DNA of 15,548 bases from Microbacterium sp. (GCA_003524435.1 DQHP01000159.1:1-15548), one strand, 5' to 3'. Counted from the stretch's first letter, positions 1 through 7,520 are shown. Numbers and translations are program-made. The notes: generated from the letters alone by a model not told the origin.

Positions 1-80
1 TCTGCCAAAATTCTCCGGAGTTATGCGGGAGTGGCCGCGAGGCAACGGAGGCGCCGGGGCGACGGGTGCAGGATGGACGC

Positions 81-1787
81 ATGAGTCGCATTGCCACTGC
101 CGCTACTTCAACGATCCGCGAGATGCGAGACTTCCTGTTCGCGCACGCCACCGACTACGACGGCGCCGTCGCCGGATTCGCCTGGCCAGAGCTCGACGAG
201 TTCAACTTCGGCCTGGAGTGGTTTGACGTCGTCGCGAGCGAGAGCCCCGACCGCCCCGCGGTGCAGATTGTCTCTGCTGACCTCGAACTGCAGAGCTGGA
301 GCTACGCCGACCTCTCGCGCCGCTCCGATCAGGTTGCGAACTGGCTGCGCACGCTCGGCATCGGCCGCGGCGATCACGTGATCGTGATGCTGAACAACAC
401 GATCGAGCTGTGGGAGGTGATGCTGGCCATCACCAAGATCGGGGCGGTGTCGATTCCGACGTCTACTCTGCTCTCGGCCTCCGACCTCGCCTACCGCGTC
501 GAGCACGGCGAGGCGCGCGCGGTCGTGACTTTGAGCGCTCTCGCTGATCGCCTGAGCGAGATCGACGACGACGTCCTGCGCATCGGAACGGGTGAGGTCG
601 CCGCGGGCTGGCACGACTTCATGAACTCGGCGAGCGCATCGGTCGAGTTCGAGCCGGAAGGCCCGACTCCGGCATCTGACACCGGGCTGCTGTACTTCAC
701 CTCTGGCACCACCAGCCGTCCAAAACTCGTCGCGCACACACAAGTGTCTTATCCGGTCGGACACCTTTCTACGATGTGGTGGCTAGGCCTGCGGCCAGGC
801 GATGTGCACCTGAACATCTCTTCACCGGGATGGGGTAAGCACGCGTGGTCGAGTTTCTACGCACCGTTCCTCGCCGAAGCGACAGTGTTCGTCTACAACT
901 ACGACCGCTTCGATGCGAATGCGCTGATGCAGGTCATGGACACCCATCACGTCTCGACGTTCTGTGCGCCGCCGACGGTATGGCGGATGCTGATCCAAGC
1001 CGATCTGACGCGCCTCACACACCCGCCACGCGAGCTCGTCGGTGCCGGAGAGCCGCTGAACCCCGAGGTCATCAGCCGCGTGCGCGAAGCATGGGGCGGC
1101 ACGATCCGCGACGGCTTTGGGCAGACCGAGATGACCTGCTGCGTGGGCAACTCCCCCGGCCAGATCGTAAAAGACGGGTCGATGGGTCGCGCGTTGCCTG
1201 GGTATCCGGTCGTCTTGCTGGATCCGGTCACTGGGAAACCCTCGGCCGACGAGGGTGAGATCGCGCTGGATCTCACACAGTCACCGCTGGGATTGATGTC
1301 GGGCTACTACGGCGATCCAGAGAAGACCGCCGAGTCAAGGGCAGGCGGTTTTCACCACACCGGCGACATCGCCCAGCGCGACGCCGAGGGCTACCTCACG
1401 TATATCGGTCGCGCGGATGACGTATTCAAAGCATCCGATTACAAGATCTCGCCGTTTGAACTGGAGTCGGTCCTGTTGGAGCACGACCTGGTCGTCGAGG
1501 CTGCGGTAATCCCTAGTCCCGATCCGACGCGGTTGGCGGTTCCGAAGGCATATATCTGCCTGCGAGCGGATGCCACGACCTCTGAGCCTGACGCCGCACG
1601 AGCAATTTACGCCTTCGCACTCACACGGCTTTCGGCGCATCTGCGCGTGCGAATCATCGAGTTCGTTCCGGAGTTACCGAAGACGATCTCGGGCAAAATC
1701 CGTCGCGTCGAGCTGCGAGCACGCGAGGCGGAACGTGTTGCCACCGGAGATGCCGCAGCGCAGCATCTCGACCGCGACTACCGCTGA
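81..1787 (+). CDS. Acyl-CoA synthetase, AMP-forming (medium-chain/acetyl-CoA synthetase-like)
   Basis: This is an ANL-superfamily enzyme that activates a carboxylic acid as acyl-AMP and then transfers it to CoA; it is probably cytoplasmic. The AMP-binding P-loop FTSGTTSRPK, the A5 motif DGFGQTEMT, the HHTGD motif, the hinge region GRADDVFKASDYKISPFELE and the C-terminal catalytic-lysine motif PKTISGKIRR appear in the normal order. The length of about 568 residues is normal for the family. The ATG at 81 is chosen because AGGA (70-73) sits 7 nt upstream; an in-frame GTG at 66, 14 nt after GGAGG, is a plausible alternative that adds five residues. The YKISPFELE hinge and GxPGYPVVLLD resemble the medium-chain (ACSM-like) branch. 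The exact acyl substrate cannot be read from the sequence. The gene converges on, and overlaps by 10 nt, the next gene on the minus strand. Confidence 0.93.
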   Translation: MSRIATAATSTIREMRDFLFAHATDYDGAVAGFAWPELDEFNFGLEWFDVVASESPDRPAVQIVSADLELQSWSYADLSRRSDQVANWLRTLGIGRGDHVIVMLNNTIELWEVMLAITKIGAVSIPTSTLLSASDLAYRVEHGEARAVVTLSALADRLSEIDDDVLRIGTGEVAAGWHDFMNSASASVEFEPEGPTPASDTGLLYFTSGTTSRPKLVAHTQVSYPVGHLSTMWWLGLRPGDVHLNISSPGWGKHAWSSFYAPFLAEATVFVYNYDRFDANALMQVMDTHHVSTFCAPPTVWRMLIQADLTRLTHPPRELVGAGEPLNPEVISRVREAWGGTIRDGFGQTEMTCCVGNSPGQIVKDGSMGRALPGYPVVLLDPVTGKPSADEGEIALDLTQSPLGLMSGYYGDPEKTAESRAGGFHHTGDIAQRDAEGYLTYIGRADDVFKASDYKISPFELESVLLEHDLVVEAAVIPSPDPTRLAVPKAYICLRADATTSEPDAARAIYAFALTRLSAHLRVRIIEFVPELPKTISGKIRRVELRAREAERVATGDAAAQHLDRDYR

Positions 1788-2158
1788 GAGGCGGGCTTCA
1801 GCACCACCGAGCGCGGACGCGTAATCGACGCAGTATCGGTCGTCGGGGCGACCTCGACCGGCTCAGACGTCGCAGGAAGTCGGCGGATCACTGCGCGCGC
1901 TAATGGCCCGAGCACGAGTGCAGCGACGAGTGCGGCACAGGCGATACCCACGAGCCACCACAGCCCCGCGAATCCTGCCGTCAGGCTGAGTACAGCTCCG
2001 ACGATCCAGCATCCCACCGCACCGCCAGCGAGTCCTGCTGCGCCTCGAGCAAGCGCCACTGCTGCGACAATCGCACAGAGCACAGCAATAGACGCACCTA
2101 CATAGCCAATCGGCAAAAAGAAGCTTGCCAAGTCTCTCAACACACTCAGTGATGACAT
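1778..2158 (-). CDS. Small hydrophobic membrane protein of unknown function
   Basis: I do not recognise this protein. It is 126 residues long and starts MSSLSVLRDLASFF. It has roughly three membrane-spanning segments: LPIGYVGASIAVLCAIVAAVALA, a central GGAVGCWIVGAVLSLTAGFAGL stretch, and WWLVGIACAALVAALVLGPL. A basic and then acidic/proline-rich cytoplasmic tail follows, ending in RPRSVVLKPASQR. The frame is also open upstream to 2242, but the start at 2158 is preferred because a good -10 sequence (TATAAG, minus strand, 2184-2189) would place transcription just upstream of it. Its last codons overlap the convergent acyl-CoA synthetase by 10 nt. It is divergent from the alpha/beta hydrolase, with which it shares about 130 nt of upstream DNA. 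Confidence 0.7.
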   Translation of the reverse strand: MSSLSVLRDLASFFLPIGYVGASIAVLCAIVAAVALARGAAGLAGGAVGCWIVGAVLSLTAGFAGLWWLVGIACAALVAALVLGPLARAVIRRLPATSEPVEVAPTTDTASITRPRSVVLKPASQR

Positions 2159-2178
2159 TTCATCCGACCCCCCGGTCT

Positions 2179-2192
2179 CCGTACTTATACGG
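2179..2192. promoter_or_regulatory. Inverted repeat over the -10 of the small membrane protein gene
   Basis: CCGTA-CTTA-TACGG is a perfect 5-bp inverted repeat with a 4-nt centre. On the minus strand its centre contains TATAAG (2184-2189), one mismatch from the consensus -10, about 25 nt upstream of the ATG at 2158. A matching -35 is not clear. It may be an operator overlapping the promoter of the membrane protein gene; a repeat this short could also arise by chance. Confidence 0.35.
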
Positions 2193-2291
2193 TACGAGGG
2201 ATCACCGACATTCACATCCATCTGAAGGATGATGTTACGCAACCGTTCATCCCCGCGTGCCGTTTTCCGAAGGGAGGAGCATGATGGTTAT

Positions 2292-3089
2292 GTGGCTGCT
2301 CCTCTTTCCGAACTCACCCGCATGCCAGACCCGAAGCGCGTATATGCCGCCGATGGCACGCGAATCGCAACGTATACCTGGGGCGAGTTCGATGACCCCG
2401 TGGTTGTCATCGTGCATGGCTTCGCGTCGAACGCGCGCGATAACTGGGTGCTGACGGGCTGGATCCGAAAGCTCACCCTCGCCGGATACCGGGTGCTCGC
2501 AATCGATCAGCGCGGCCACGGGGTCAGCGACAAGCCGCACGAGCCTGAGTCATACGCGATTCGCACGCTCGCCGCAGACGTCGAAACCGTCATGGACCAA
2601 TACCTGGTCGAGGATGCTTTCTACATCGGCTACTCGCTCGGCGCGCGCGTCGGGTGGGAAGTCGTGCGCGATCTGCCGCAGCGCATCCATCGGGCGGTGC
2701 TCGGCGGTGTTCCCGACGGCATCCCGCTCGAGCGCCTCGACATCGAGCAGGTGCGCGCGTTCATCGAGGATGGCGTACCCGTGCAGGACTCGGCGACTCT
2801 GAACTACATCGCGCTCACCGAGCGGGTGCCGGGAAATGACCTGCGCTCGCTGCTCGCGCTGGCCGAGGGCATGCGCCTCACGCGCACCGTCGACCCCGAT
2901 CCGACGAACGCTCCCACCCAGCCGATCCTGTTCGCAACGGGGGCGAAAGACAGCGTTATCGAGGGGTCGCGTGCGTTGGCGGATGCTGCGCCCAACGGCC
3001 GCTTCTTCGCAGTGCCCGACCGGCACCACTTCAATACGCCCGGGTCACGTGCGTTCAAGGATGCGGCGCTGGAGTTCCTCGCGGAATAA
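2292..3089 (+). CDS. Alpha/beta hydrolase
   Basis: This is an alpha/beta-hydrolase-fold esterase or peptidase-like enzyme with a complete catalytic triad. From the GTG at 2292 (265 residues), the oxyanion motif VHGFASNARDNW is near residue 41, the nucleophile elbow GYSLGA has Ser at about 115, the acidic residue is in GAKDSV (Asp about 220) and the His is in DRHHFN (about 245). IDQRGHGVSD is the typical strand-5/6 motif of the epoxide-hydrolase/haloperoxidase-like branch. No signal peptide is visible, so it is probably cytoplasmic. The start is uncertain. A strong GGAGGAG (2273-2279) lies 12 nt before the GTG at 2292. An ATG at 2322 also begins a sensible protein (MPDPKRVYAADG) but has no ribosome binding site, and the frame opens at an ATG at 2229. 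The substrate is unknown. Confidence 0.9.
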   Translation: MAAPLSELTRMPDPKRVYAADGTRIATYTWGEFDDPVVVIVHGFASNARDNWVLTGWIRKLTLAGYRVLAIDQRGHGVSDKPHEPESYAIRTLAADVETVMDQYLVEDAFYIGYSLGARVGWEVVRDLPQRIHRAVLGGVPDGIPLERLDIEQVRAFIEDGVPVQDSATLNYIALTERVPGNDLRSLLALAEGMRLTRTVDPDPTNAPTQPILFATGAKDSVIEGSRALADAAPNGRFFAVPDRHHFNTPGSRAFKDAALEFLAE

Positions 3090-3124
3090 GCGATCTGACG
3101 CAGCCGCAGAAGCGGCATCGGGTC

Positions 3125-3136
3125 TACGCTCGAAGT
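3125..3136 (+). promoter_or_regulatory. Candidate leaderless -10 element of the alcohol dehydrogenase gene
   Basis: TACGCT (3125-3130, TANNNT type) ends 6 nt before the ATG at 3137, and no ribosome binding site lies between. This is the spacing seen when transcription begins at the start codon. No convincing -35 is visible. Confidence 0.4.
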
Positions 3137-4186
3137 ATGCCCACCGTGATTCCTGCCATCGTCGCGCCGTCCGCCACAGAACCTCTTTTCACCGGCACCA
3201 TCGAACGCCGCGACGTCGGCCCTGCCGACGTGCTCATCGATATCCGCTGGGCGGGGATCTGCCACTCCGACATCCACACGATCAACGGCGATTGGGGCGC
3301 ACAGAACTACCCGCTCACCGTCGGACATGAGATTGCCGGAACGGTCGCTGAAGTCGGCTCCGAGGTAACGAAGTTCGCCGTCGGTGACCGCGTCGGAGTC
3401 GGATGCATGGTGAACTCCTGCCGCGAGTGCGCGAACTGCCTCGCAGGCGAGGAGCAGTACTGCCTCAACGGCAACGTCGGCACCTACGGCTCGAAGGACG
3501 TTGACGGTTCGACCACCCAGGGCGGCTACTCCACGAGCATCGTCGTCACCGAAGACTTCGTGTTGCGCGTGCCCGAATCGATCCCTTTCGAGAAGGCGGC
3601 TCCGCTGCTGTGTGCTGGCATCACCACATACTCACCGCTGCGGCACTGGAACGCTGGCCCCGGCACGAAGGTCGCGGTTGTCGGACTCGGCGGGCTCGGC
3701 CACATGGCCGTGAAGATCGCGCATGCAATGGGCGCCGAGGTCACAGTTCTCTCGCGCTCGCTCGCAAAGAAGGACACTGCGCTCGAACTCGGCGCCGACC
3801 ACTACTTCGCGACCGAAGACCCTGAGACCCTGCGCACCCTGCGCGGATCGTTCGACCTCATGATCAACTCGACCTCAGCGGCGATCGACATCAACGCCTA
3901 CCTCAAGATGCTGGCGCTCAACGGCACGCTTGTGAACGTGGGCCTACCACCGGAGGCGCTGCCGGTGCGGGTCGGCAATCTGATCGGTGGACGCCGCTCG
4001 TTTGCCGGATCGAACATCGGCGGCATCGCCCAAACCCAAGAGATGCTCGACTTCTGCGCCGAGCACGGCATCGCACCTGAAATTGAGATCACCTCAGCCG
4101 ATCAGGTCAACGAGGCCTGGGCCCGGGTGCTGGCATCCGATGTCCGCTACCGGTTCGTGATCGACATCGAGACGCTCAAGAGCTAA
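3137..4186 (+). CDS. Zinc-dependent alcohol dehydrogenase, NADP-type (YahK/cinnamyl-alcohol dehydrogenase family)
   Basis: This medium-chain dehydrogenase interconverts aldehydes and alcohols with NAD(P)H. The catalytic zinc ligands are visible as GICHSD (Cys42), GHE (His64, Glu65) and Cys159 in PLLCAG. The structural zinc is bound by Cys95, Cys98, Cys101 and Cys109 (C-X2-C-X2-C-X7-C). The Rossmann glycine motif is VVGLGGLGH (about 182-189). The second strand ends in SRS (206-208) rather than an acidic residue, which points to NADP(H). The length, 349 residues, equals that of E. coli YahK, and the C-terminal pattern DVRYRFVIDI fits that subfamily. The physiological substrate cannot be told. 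The ATG is 47 nt after the hydrolase stop, and a TANNNT element just before it suggests its own leaderless transcript. Confidence 0.94.
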   Translation: MPTVIPAIVAPSATEPLFTGTIERRDVGPADVLIDIRWAGICHSDIHTINGDWGAQNYPLTVGHEIAGTVAEVGSEVTKFAVGDRVGVGCMVNSCRECANCLAGEEQYCLNGNVGTYGSKDVDGSTTQGGYSTSIVVTEDFVLRVPESIPFEKAAPLLCAGITTYSPLRHWNAGPGTKVAVVGLGGLGHMAVKIAHAMGAEVTVLSRSLAKKDTALELGADHYFATEDPETLRTLRGSFDLMINSTSAAIDINAYLKMLALNGTLVNVGLPPEALPVRVGNLIGGRRSFAGSNIGGIAQTQEMLDFCAEHGIAPEIEITSADQVNEAWARVLASDVRYRFVIDIETLKS

Positions 4187-4218
4187 CGGCGTCGCGGCGC
4201 CTACTGCCCTTCACTCAT

Positions 4219-4254
4219 TTGCCATACAGGAAAAAGACTCCTAGAGTTTCCTGC
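4219..4254 (+). promoter_or_regulatory. Leaderless promoter with overlapping inverted repeat
   Basis: A -35 TTGCCA (4219-4224, 5 of 6 to consensus) and a -10 TAGAGT (4242-4247) are 17 nt apart, and the -10 ends 7 nt before the ATG at 4255, so the transcript should start at or next to the start codon. A perfect 7-bp inverted repeat, CAGGAAA (4227-4233) and TTTCCTG (4247-4253), spans the spacer, the -10 and the start site. A smaller one, ACTC-CTA-GAGT (4237-4247), lies inside it. The downstream winged-helix regulator is the natural candidate to bind here. Confidence 0.6.
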
Positions 4255-4731
4255 ATGGAAAACAATGCTGCGACCGCGCGCGAGGCGCTCGACGCCGTCC
4301 AGGAAGCACGCGAGGTCAACGCACAGCGGCTTCGTCGCCCTCGGCGCTACTGGATCATGTTCGGTGCGATCCTCGCTGTGTTCGCTCTCATGCCGTACGC
4401 ATCGAGCTGGCCGCCGGTGTTGCAGTACTTGATACCGCCCGCGCTGATCATCGCCGTTGGGATAGTCGCGGCATGGAAGCAACCGACAGCGGTGCGCAAG
4501 ATCCGACTGTCGGGACGAATGGCACTCCAGCTCATTGCCTACGCCGCTACCGCCGGGGTTCTCGTCGGAATCAGCGGCGCACTTTATTCGGAGCACGGCT
4601 GGTGGTGGCTTCCCGCGTGCACAGCCGTTGTCGTGTTCGCCTTGGTCGCGGGCGTCGGCCCGCTCATGGATCGCGCGTGGGCACGACGGGTGAGCCGTTT
4701 GAACCTGGCACCCCGTGCGGGCCGTGGCTGA
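4255..4731 (+). CDS. Four-helix membrane protein of unknown function, first gene of a regulator cassette
   Basis: The protein has 158 residues. It has a charged N-terminal segment of about 32 residues (ENNAATAREALDAVQEAREVNAQ, likely helical) followed by RRPRRYW. Four hydrophobic segments follow: IMFGAILAVFALMPYA, VLQYLIPPALIIAVGIVAAW, LQLIAYAATAGVLVGISGAL and WWLPACTAVVVFALVAGV. It ends in a short basic tail. I recognise no catalytic motif. Small membrane proteins of this kind are often found directly before a winged-helix regulator in actinobacteria, and here the two genes overlap. The start at 4255 is supported by the promoter just upstream; an earlier in-frame codon at 4219 lies inside the -35 and is unlikely. 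A role as sensor, transporter partner or target of the regulator is open. Confidence 0.8.
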   Translation: MENNAATAREALDAVQEAREVNAQRLRRPRRYWIMFGAILAVFALMPYASSWPPVLQYLIPPALIIAVGIVAAWKQPTAVRKIRLSGRMALQLIAYAATAGVLVGISGALYSEHGWWWLPACTAVVVFALVAGVGPLMDRAWARRVSRLNLAPRAGRG

Positions 4732-5017
4732 CCGGACGGTGACTGGTCTTGACCCGGTCATTCACCCTCTGCCGCGCCTGCGGATCTGTGCTCTGCTCGA
4801 TCCGGTCACCGAAGAGGAGTTCGCGACGCTGCGCGATCTGCTGAAGACGTCGGACTCCGCGCTCAGCAAGCAGGTGGCGGCACTGGCCGATGCCGGGTAT
4901 GTGTCGCAGCGCCGCGCGGTTCGCGCAGGTAAAAGCCGCGTGTGGGTAAAGCTGACCGATTCAGGTCGACGATCCTTCCGGGCTCACGTCGCTGCGCTCT
5001 CCGCGCTGACGGCCTGA
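4724..5017 (+). CDS. Small winged-helix transcriptional regulator (MarR/ArsR-like, HTH_34 type)
   Basis: This DNA-binding protein of about 97 residues consists almost wholly of one winged-helix domain. LRICALLDP is the first helix, TEEEFATLRDLLKTSDSALSKQ contains the recognition helix with the SALSKQVAAL pattern, and YVSQRRAVRAGKSRVWVKLTDSGRRSF is the wing, ending in the usual LTDSGR turn. This matches the PF13601-type single-domain regulators. It overlaps the preceding membrane protein gene by 8 nt (GTG at 4724; an in-frame GTG at 4715 is also possible), so translation is probably coupled. I infer that it represses its own operon through the inverted repeat at 4227-4253. It is convergent with msrA, with 46 nt between the stops and no clear terminator. 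Confidence 0.85.
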   Translation: MADRTVTGLDPVIHPLPRLRICALLDPVTEEEFATLRDLLKTSDSALSKQVAALADAGYVSQRRAVRAGKSRVWVKLTDSGRRSFRAHVAALSALTA

Positions 5018-5063
5018 CCATTTGGCGGCTTTCACTGCCCTGCCGACGTGATGCGGCCCAGCC

Positions 5064-5597
5064 TCAGGCCTCGCGCTTAGGCAGCACCCAGCCCGCGCGC
5101 GGGAAGTGGCAGGTGTAGCCGTTGGGGTACGTGATCAGGTAGTCCTGGTGCTCCGGCTCGGCCTCCCAGAACGGCCCCTCGGGCTCAATCTTCGTGACAG
5201 CCTTGCCTGGCCACAGCCCCGATGCATCGACGTCGGCGATGGTGTCGCGGGCGATCTGCTCCTGCTCCGGGCTGAGCGGGAAGATCGCTGAGCGGTAGCT
5301 CGAGCCGATGTCGTTGCCCTGACGATCCAAGGTCGACGGGTCGTGGATCTGGAAGAAGAACGCGAGGATGTCGCGGTAGGTCGTCTTCGTCGGATCAAAC
5401 ACGATCTCAATCGCCTCGGCATGGCCGGGGTGGTTTCGGTACGTGGCGTGGTCGTTCTCACCGCCGGTGTAACCGACCCGGGTGTCGAGTACGCCGGGCT
5501 CTCGGCGGATCAGATCTTCCATGCCCCAGAAACAGCCGCCAGCGAGGACGGCGGTCTCAGTTCCTGGTGTGCGCGTGATAGTTCCGGAGTCGGTCAT
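5064..5597 (-). CDS. msrA: Peptide-methionine (S)-S-oxide reductase
   Basis: MsrA reduces the S-epimer of methionine sulfoxide in proteins and free methionine, repairing oxidative damage in the cytoplasm. The active-site motif GGCFWGMED places the catalytic Cys at residue 22. The family blocks RVGYTGG, TYRNHPGHAEAIEIVFDP, FFFQIHDPSTLDRQGNDIGSSYRS and EPEHQDYL follow in order. The length of 177 residues is normal. A single C-terminal cysteine (GYTCHF, about 163) is the candidate resolving Cys. The ATG at 5597 is chosen because GGGAG lies about 10 nt upstream and residues before it do not match the family; the frame is open further, to 5858, into the divergent gene. It is divergent from the YigZ-type gene, with 69 nt between starts. 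Confidence 0.96.
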   Translation of the reverse strand: MTDSGTITRTPGTETAVLAGGCFWGMEDLIRREPGVLDTRVGYTGGENDHATYRNHPGHAEAIEIVFDPTKTTYRDILAFFFQIHDPSTLDRQGNDIGSSYRSAIFPLSPEQEQIARDTIADVDASGLWPGKAVTKIEPEGPFWEAEPEHQDYLITYPNGYTCHFPRAGWVLPKREA

Positions 5598-5653
5598 GCT
5601 GACAATTCTCCCACCCCTCAGCATCCCCAGGGCCGACTGTCCTGGCCGCTCGA

Positions 5654-5666
5654 TATCCTGAAGACG
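5654..5666 (+). promoter_or_regulatory. Leaderless -10 element of the YigZ-family gene
   Basis: TATCCT (5654-5659) ends 7 nt before the ATG at 5667, and there is no ribosome binding site in the gap. This marks 5667 as the start and suggests transcription begins at or one base from it. A clear -35 is not seen. The shared 69-nt region also holds the msrA ribosome binding site. Confidence 0.5.
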
Positions 5667-6359
5667 ATGTCCTCTCCGCGCACGTACCCGATGACGATCG
5701 TGAGCGCCGTCGAGCACGAGATCGTCATCAAGAAGTCGCGTTTCATCACCCATGCTGTACCGGTTTCGTTCGGCGAAGAGCGCACGTCCGCAGCATCCGT
5801 CGCAGAGGCCGACAGGATCATCGCAGCCATCCGCAAGCGCGCGTGGGATGCTGCGCATAACTGCACCGCGATGATCACCGGTCTCGACGGTGAACAGGCT
5901 CGCTCGTCCGATGACGGCGAGCCGTCCGGCACTGCGGGGGTGCCAATGCTGGAAGTGCTGCGCCAGCGCGGGTTGACTGACGTCGTCGTCATCGTGACGC
6001 GCTACTTCGGCGGCACGAAGCTGGGGGCCGGCGGGTTGGTGCGGGCGTATTCGTCCGCAGTTTCCGAAGCGCTGGATCGGGCGGCGTTAGTGAAGCGTGA
6101 AGTGCTTACGCAGGTGCGGATCGATGTGTCCCACGCCGAGGTCGGACGCTTCGACAATCTGCTGCGCGAGTGGGCCGGCCGCCATGGCGCGACGCTCGGC
6201 GAGCCGCACTACGGCGCTGTCGCGAGTCTCGAGCTCTGGGTGCCGCCGAATGAACTCGGTGTTTTGGAGGCGGATCTCGCCGCCGCATCCGCCGGTGGTG
6301 TTCTTCCGATTCTCGGAGATGACCGCATTATTGACGTTCCGGTGCACGTCACCAGCTAA
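5667..6359 (+). CDS. YigZ/IMPACT family protein
   Basis: This 230-residue protein has the UPF0029 N-terminal domain and the smaller C-terminal domain of the YigZ family, related to the eukaryotic translation regulator IMPACT; the biochemical role in bacteria is not settled. The signature blocks are KKSRFI (22-27), AHNCTAMI (63-70), SDDGEPSGTAGVPML (81-95) and TRYFGGTKLGAGGLVRAYSSA (starting at 111), the most conserved stretch of the family. The C-terminal half (about 150-230) fits the ferredoxin-like DUF1949-type domain. The start at 5667 is backed by the TATCCT element 7 nt upstream, while the frame is also open back to 5343 within msrA. It probably has its own promoter and is followed after 34 nt by the DUF808 gene, which has its own ribosome binding site. 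Confidence 0.92.
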   Translation: MSSPRTYPMTIVSAVEHEIVIKKSRFITHAVPVSFGEERTSAASVAEADRIIAAIRKRAWDAAHNCTAMITGLDGEQARSSDDGEPSGTAGVPMLEVLRQRGLTDVVVIVTRYFGGTKLGAGGLVRAYSSAVSEALDRAALVKREVLTQVRIDVSHAEVGRFDNLLREWAGRHGATLGEPHYGAVASLELWVPPNELGVLEADLAAASAGGVLPILGDDRIIDVPVHVTS

Positions 6360-6393
6360 TCTTGCAACTCGACACCACACACCAGGGGGACAC

Positions 6394-7311
6394 ATGTCGG
6401 TAGGTCTGCTCGCCGTCGTCGACGACATTCTGAGCGCCGCGTTGAAGGCGTCGGCGAAATCAGCCGGAGTCGTGATCGACGACGCTGCCGTCACCCCGCA
6501 GTATGTTCAGGGCATCACCCCTGCGCGCGAGCTGCCCGTGGTCTTGAAGATCACTCTCGGGTCGTTGGTGAACAAGTTCGTCATCATCATCCCGATCGCG
6601 CTGCTGCTGACGGCATTTGCGCCGTGGGTGTTGCCGTATCTGCTGATTCTCGGCGGAACCTACCTGTGCTTTGAGGGTGCCGAGAAGGTGCTGGAGTGGT
6701 TCGGTTTTCACCACGACCACGTCGAAGAGAGCGACCGCAACGAGAACAAACTCGTGTGGGGTGCTGTGCGTACTGATTTAATCTTGTCCACCGAGATCAT
6801 GCTGATCTCGCTGGCGAATCTCGAAAAGGGCTTGAGCATCTGGATGACACTGGCCATTCTGGCCGTCATCGCGCTGATGATGACCGTTATCGTCTACGGC
6901 GCGGTCGCGCTGCTGGTGAAGATTGACGACATCGGCCTAAAGATGGCCAAGAGCGACTCACGCCGCGTGCGCCACACAGGAACTCGGATCGTCCGCTCGA
7001 TGCCGGCCGTCTTCCGCGTCATCAGCGTGGTCGGCACCGTCGCGATGCTCTGGGTCGGCGGCCACCTGCTGTTGGCGAACCTCGGCGAAGTAGGGCTGGT
7101 GTTCTTCAGCGACATGCTGCACGGCATCCATGGTCTGCTCGCGCCGGCCGGGCCTGTGATCGCGTGGATCGGCGAGACATTCGTTTCAGCCGTCGCCGGG
7201 CTGGTTGTCGGGCTGATCGTTGTCGGCGTGGTTCTTCTGATTAGCCGGATGCTGAACAAGACGCCGCCGTTCAATGAGGGTGGCGAGTCGCCGATGAAGG
7301 TGGCTGCGTAG
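6394..7311 (+). CDS. DUF808 family inner membrane protein (YedI-like)
   Basis: This 305-residue integral membrane protein belongs to the DUF808/YedI family; its function is unknown. The N-terminal signature MSVGLLAVVDDILSAALKAS with the cytoplasmic DDAAVTPQYVQGI, the block FEGAEKVLEWF, and the charged loop DRNENKLVWGAVRTDLILSTEI are typical. Hydrophobic segments occur at roughly residues 62-95 (two helices), 145-175, 208-235 and 270-295. AGGGGGA (6384-6390) gives a good ribosome binding site 3-4 nt before the ATG, which fixes the start although the frame is open upstream into yigZ. The C-terminal KTPPFNEGGESPMKVAA tail is soluble. It probably shares the yigZ transcript. Confidence 0.92.
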   Translation: MSVGLLAVVDDILSAALKASAKSAGVVIDDAAVTPQYVQGITPARELPVVLKITLGSLVNKFVIIIPIALLLTAFAPWVLPYLLILGGTYLCFEGAEKVLEWFGFHHDHVEESDRNENKLVWGAVRTDLILSTEIMLISLANLEKGLSIWMTLAILAVIALMMTVIVYGAVALLVKIDDIGLKMAKSDSRRVRHTGTRIVRSMPAVFRVISVVGTVAMLWVGGHLLLANLGEVGLVFFSDMLHGIHGLLAPAGPVIAWIGETFVSAVAGLVVGLIVVGVVLLISRMLNKTPPFNEGGESPMKVAA

Positions 7312-7325
7312 ATTTACGTTCTTCT

Positions 7326-7383
7326 TTCCTTCGCGCTCTTCGTTCCCTCGCGCTCTTCGTTCCTTCGCGCATTCGCGCATTCG
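7326..7383. repeat. 17-bp direct repeats after the DUF808 gene
   Basis: Two full 17-bp units lie at 7326-7342 and 7343-7359, differing by one base; the core is TTCCTTCGCGCTCTTCG. A third shorter unit, TTCCTTCGCGCATTCG, follows at 7360-7375, and then an extra CGCATTCG (7376-7383) that repeats its last 8 bases. The block is pyrimidine-rich on the plus strand. It begins 15 nt after the stop codon of the DUF808 gene. Confidence 0.85.
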
Positions 7384-7450
7384 CCGGAGCTTCCTGCGGA
7401 TCTTCTGGCGCTCCGCCTCGCGCGGTGGATGCATGGTGCCCCTCCCGCGC

Positions 7451-7472
7451 GATCGGGATGCCGCTCCCGATC
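7451..7472. other. Perfect 8-bp hairpin without a T-tract
   Basis: GATCGGGA (7451-7458) and TCCCGATC (7465-7472) are exact complements around a 6-nt loop TGCCGC. It lies 140 nt after the DUF808 stop and 117 nt before the DUF222 start. No run of T follows, so it is not a classical intrinsic terminator. It could be a terminator without U-tract, an RNA-end stabiliser or a protein binding site. Confidence 0.45.
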
Positions 7473-7520
7473 ACAGAACGCACGTCTGACTCGTTCTCCA
7501 CGATGTGCCGATCTGCGACC

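Noticed and set aside
5598..5858. N-terminal extension of MsrA
   Set aside because: The extra residues lie over the start of the divergent YigZ gene, do not look like MsrA, and the ATG at 5597 has a ribosome binding site and the right family length.
6097..6393. N-terminal extension of the DUF808 protein into yigZ
   Set aside because: The family starts at MSVGLLAVVDD, directly after a strong AGGGGGA; the upstream part is an out-of-frame reading of yigZ.
7326..7383. CRISPR-like array
   Set aside because: The units are contiguous with no spacers, and there are no cas genes; the same holds for the arrays at 8415 and 9180.
7451..7472. Intrinsic terminator for the DUF808 gene
   Set aside because: The stem is perfect but is not followed by T residues and lies 140 nt beyond the stop, so I list it only as a hairpin.
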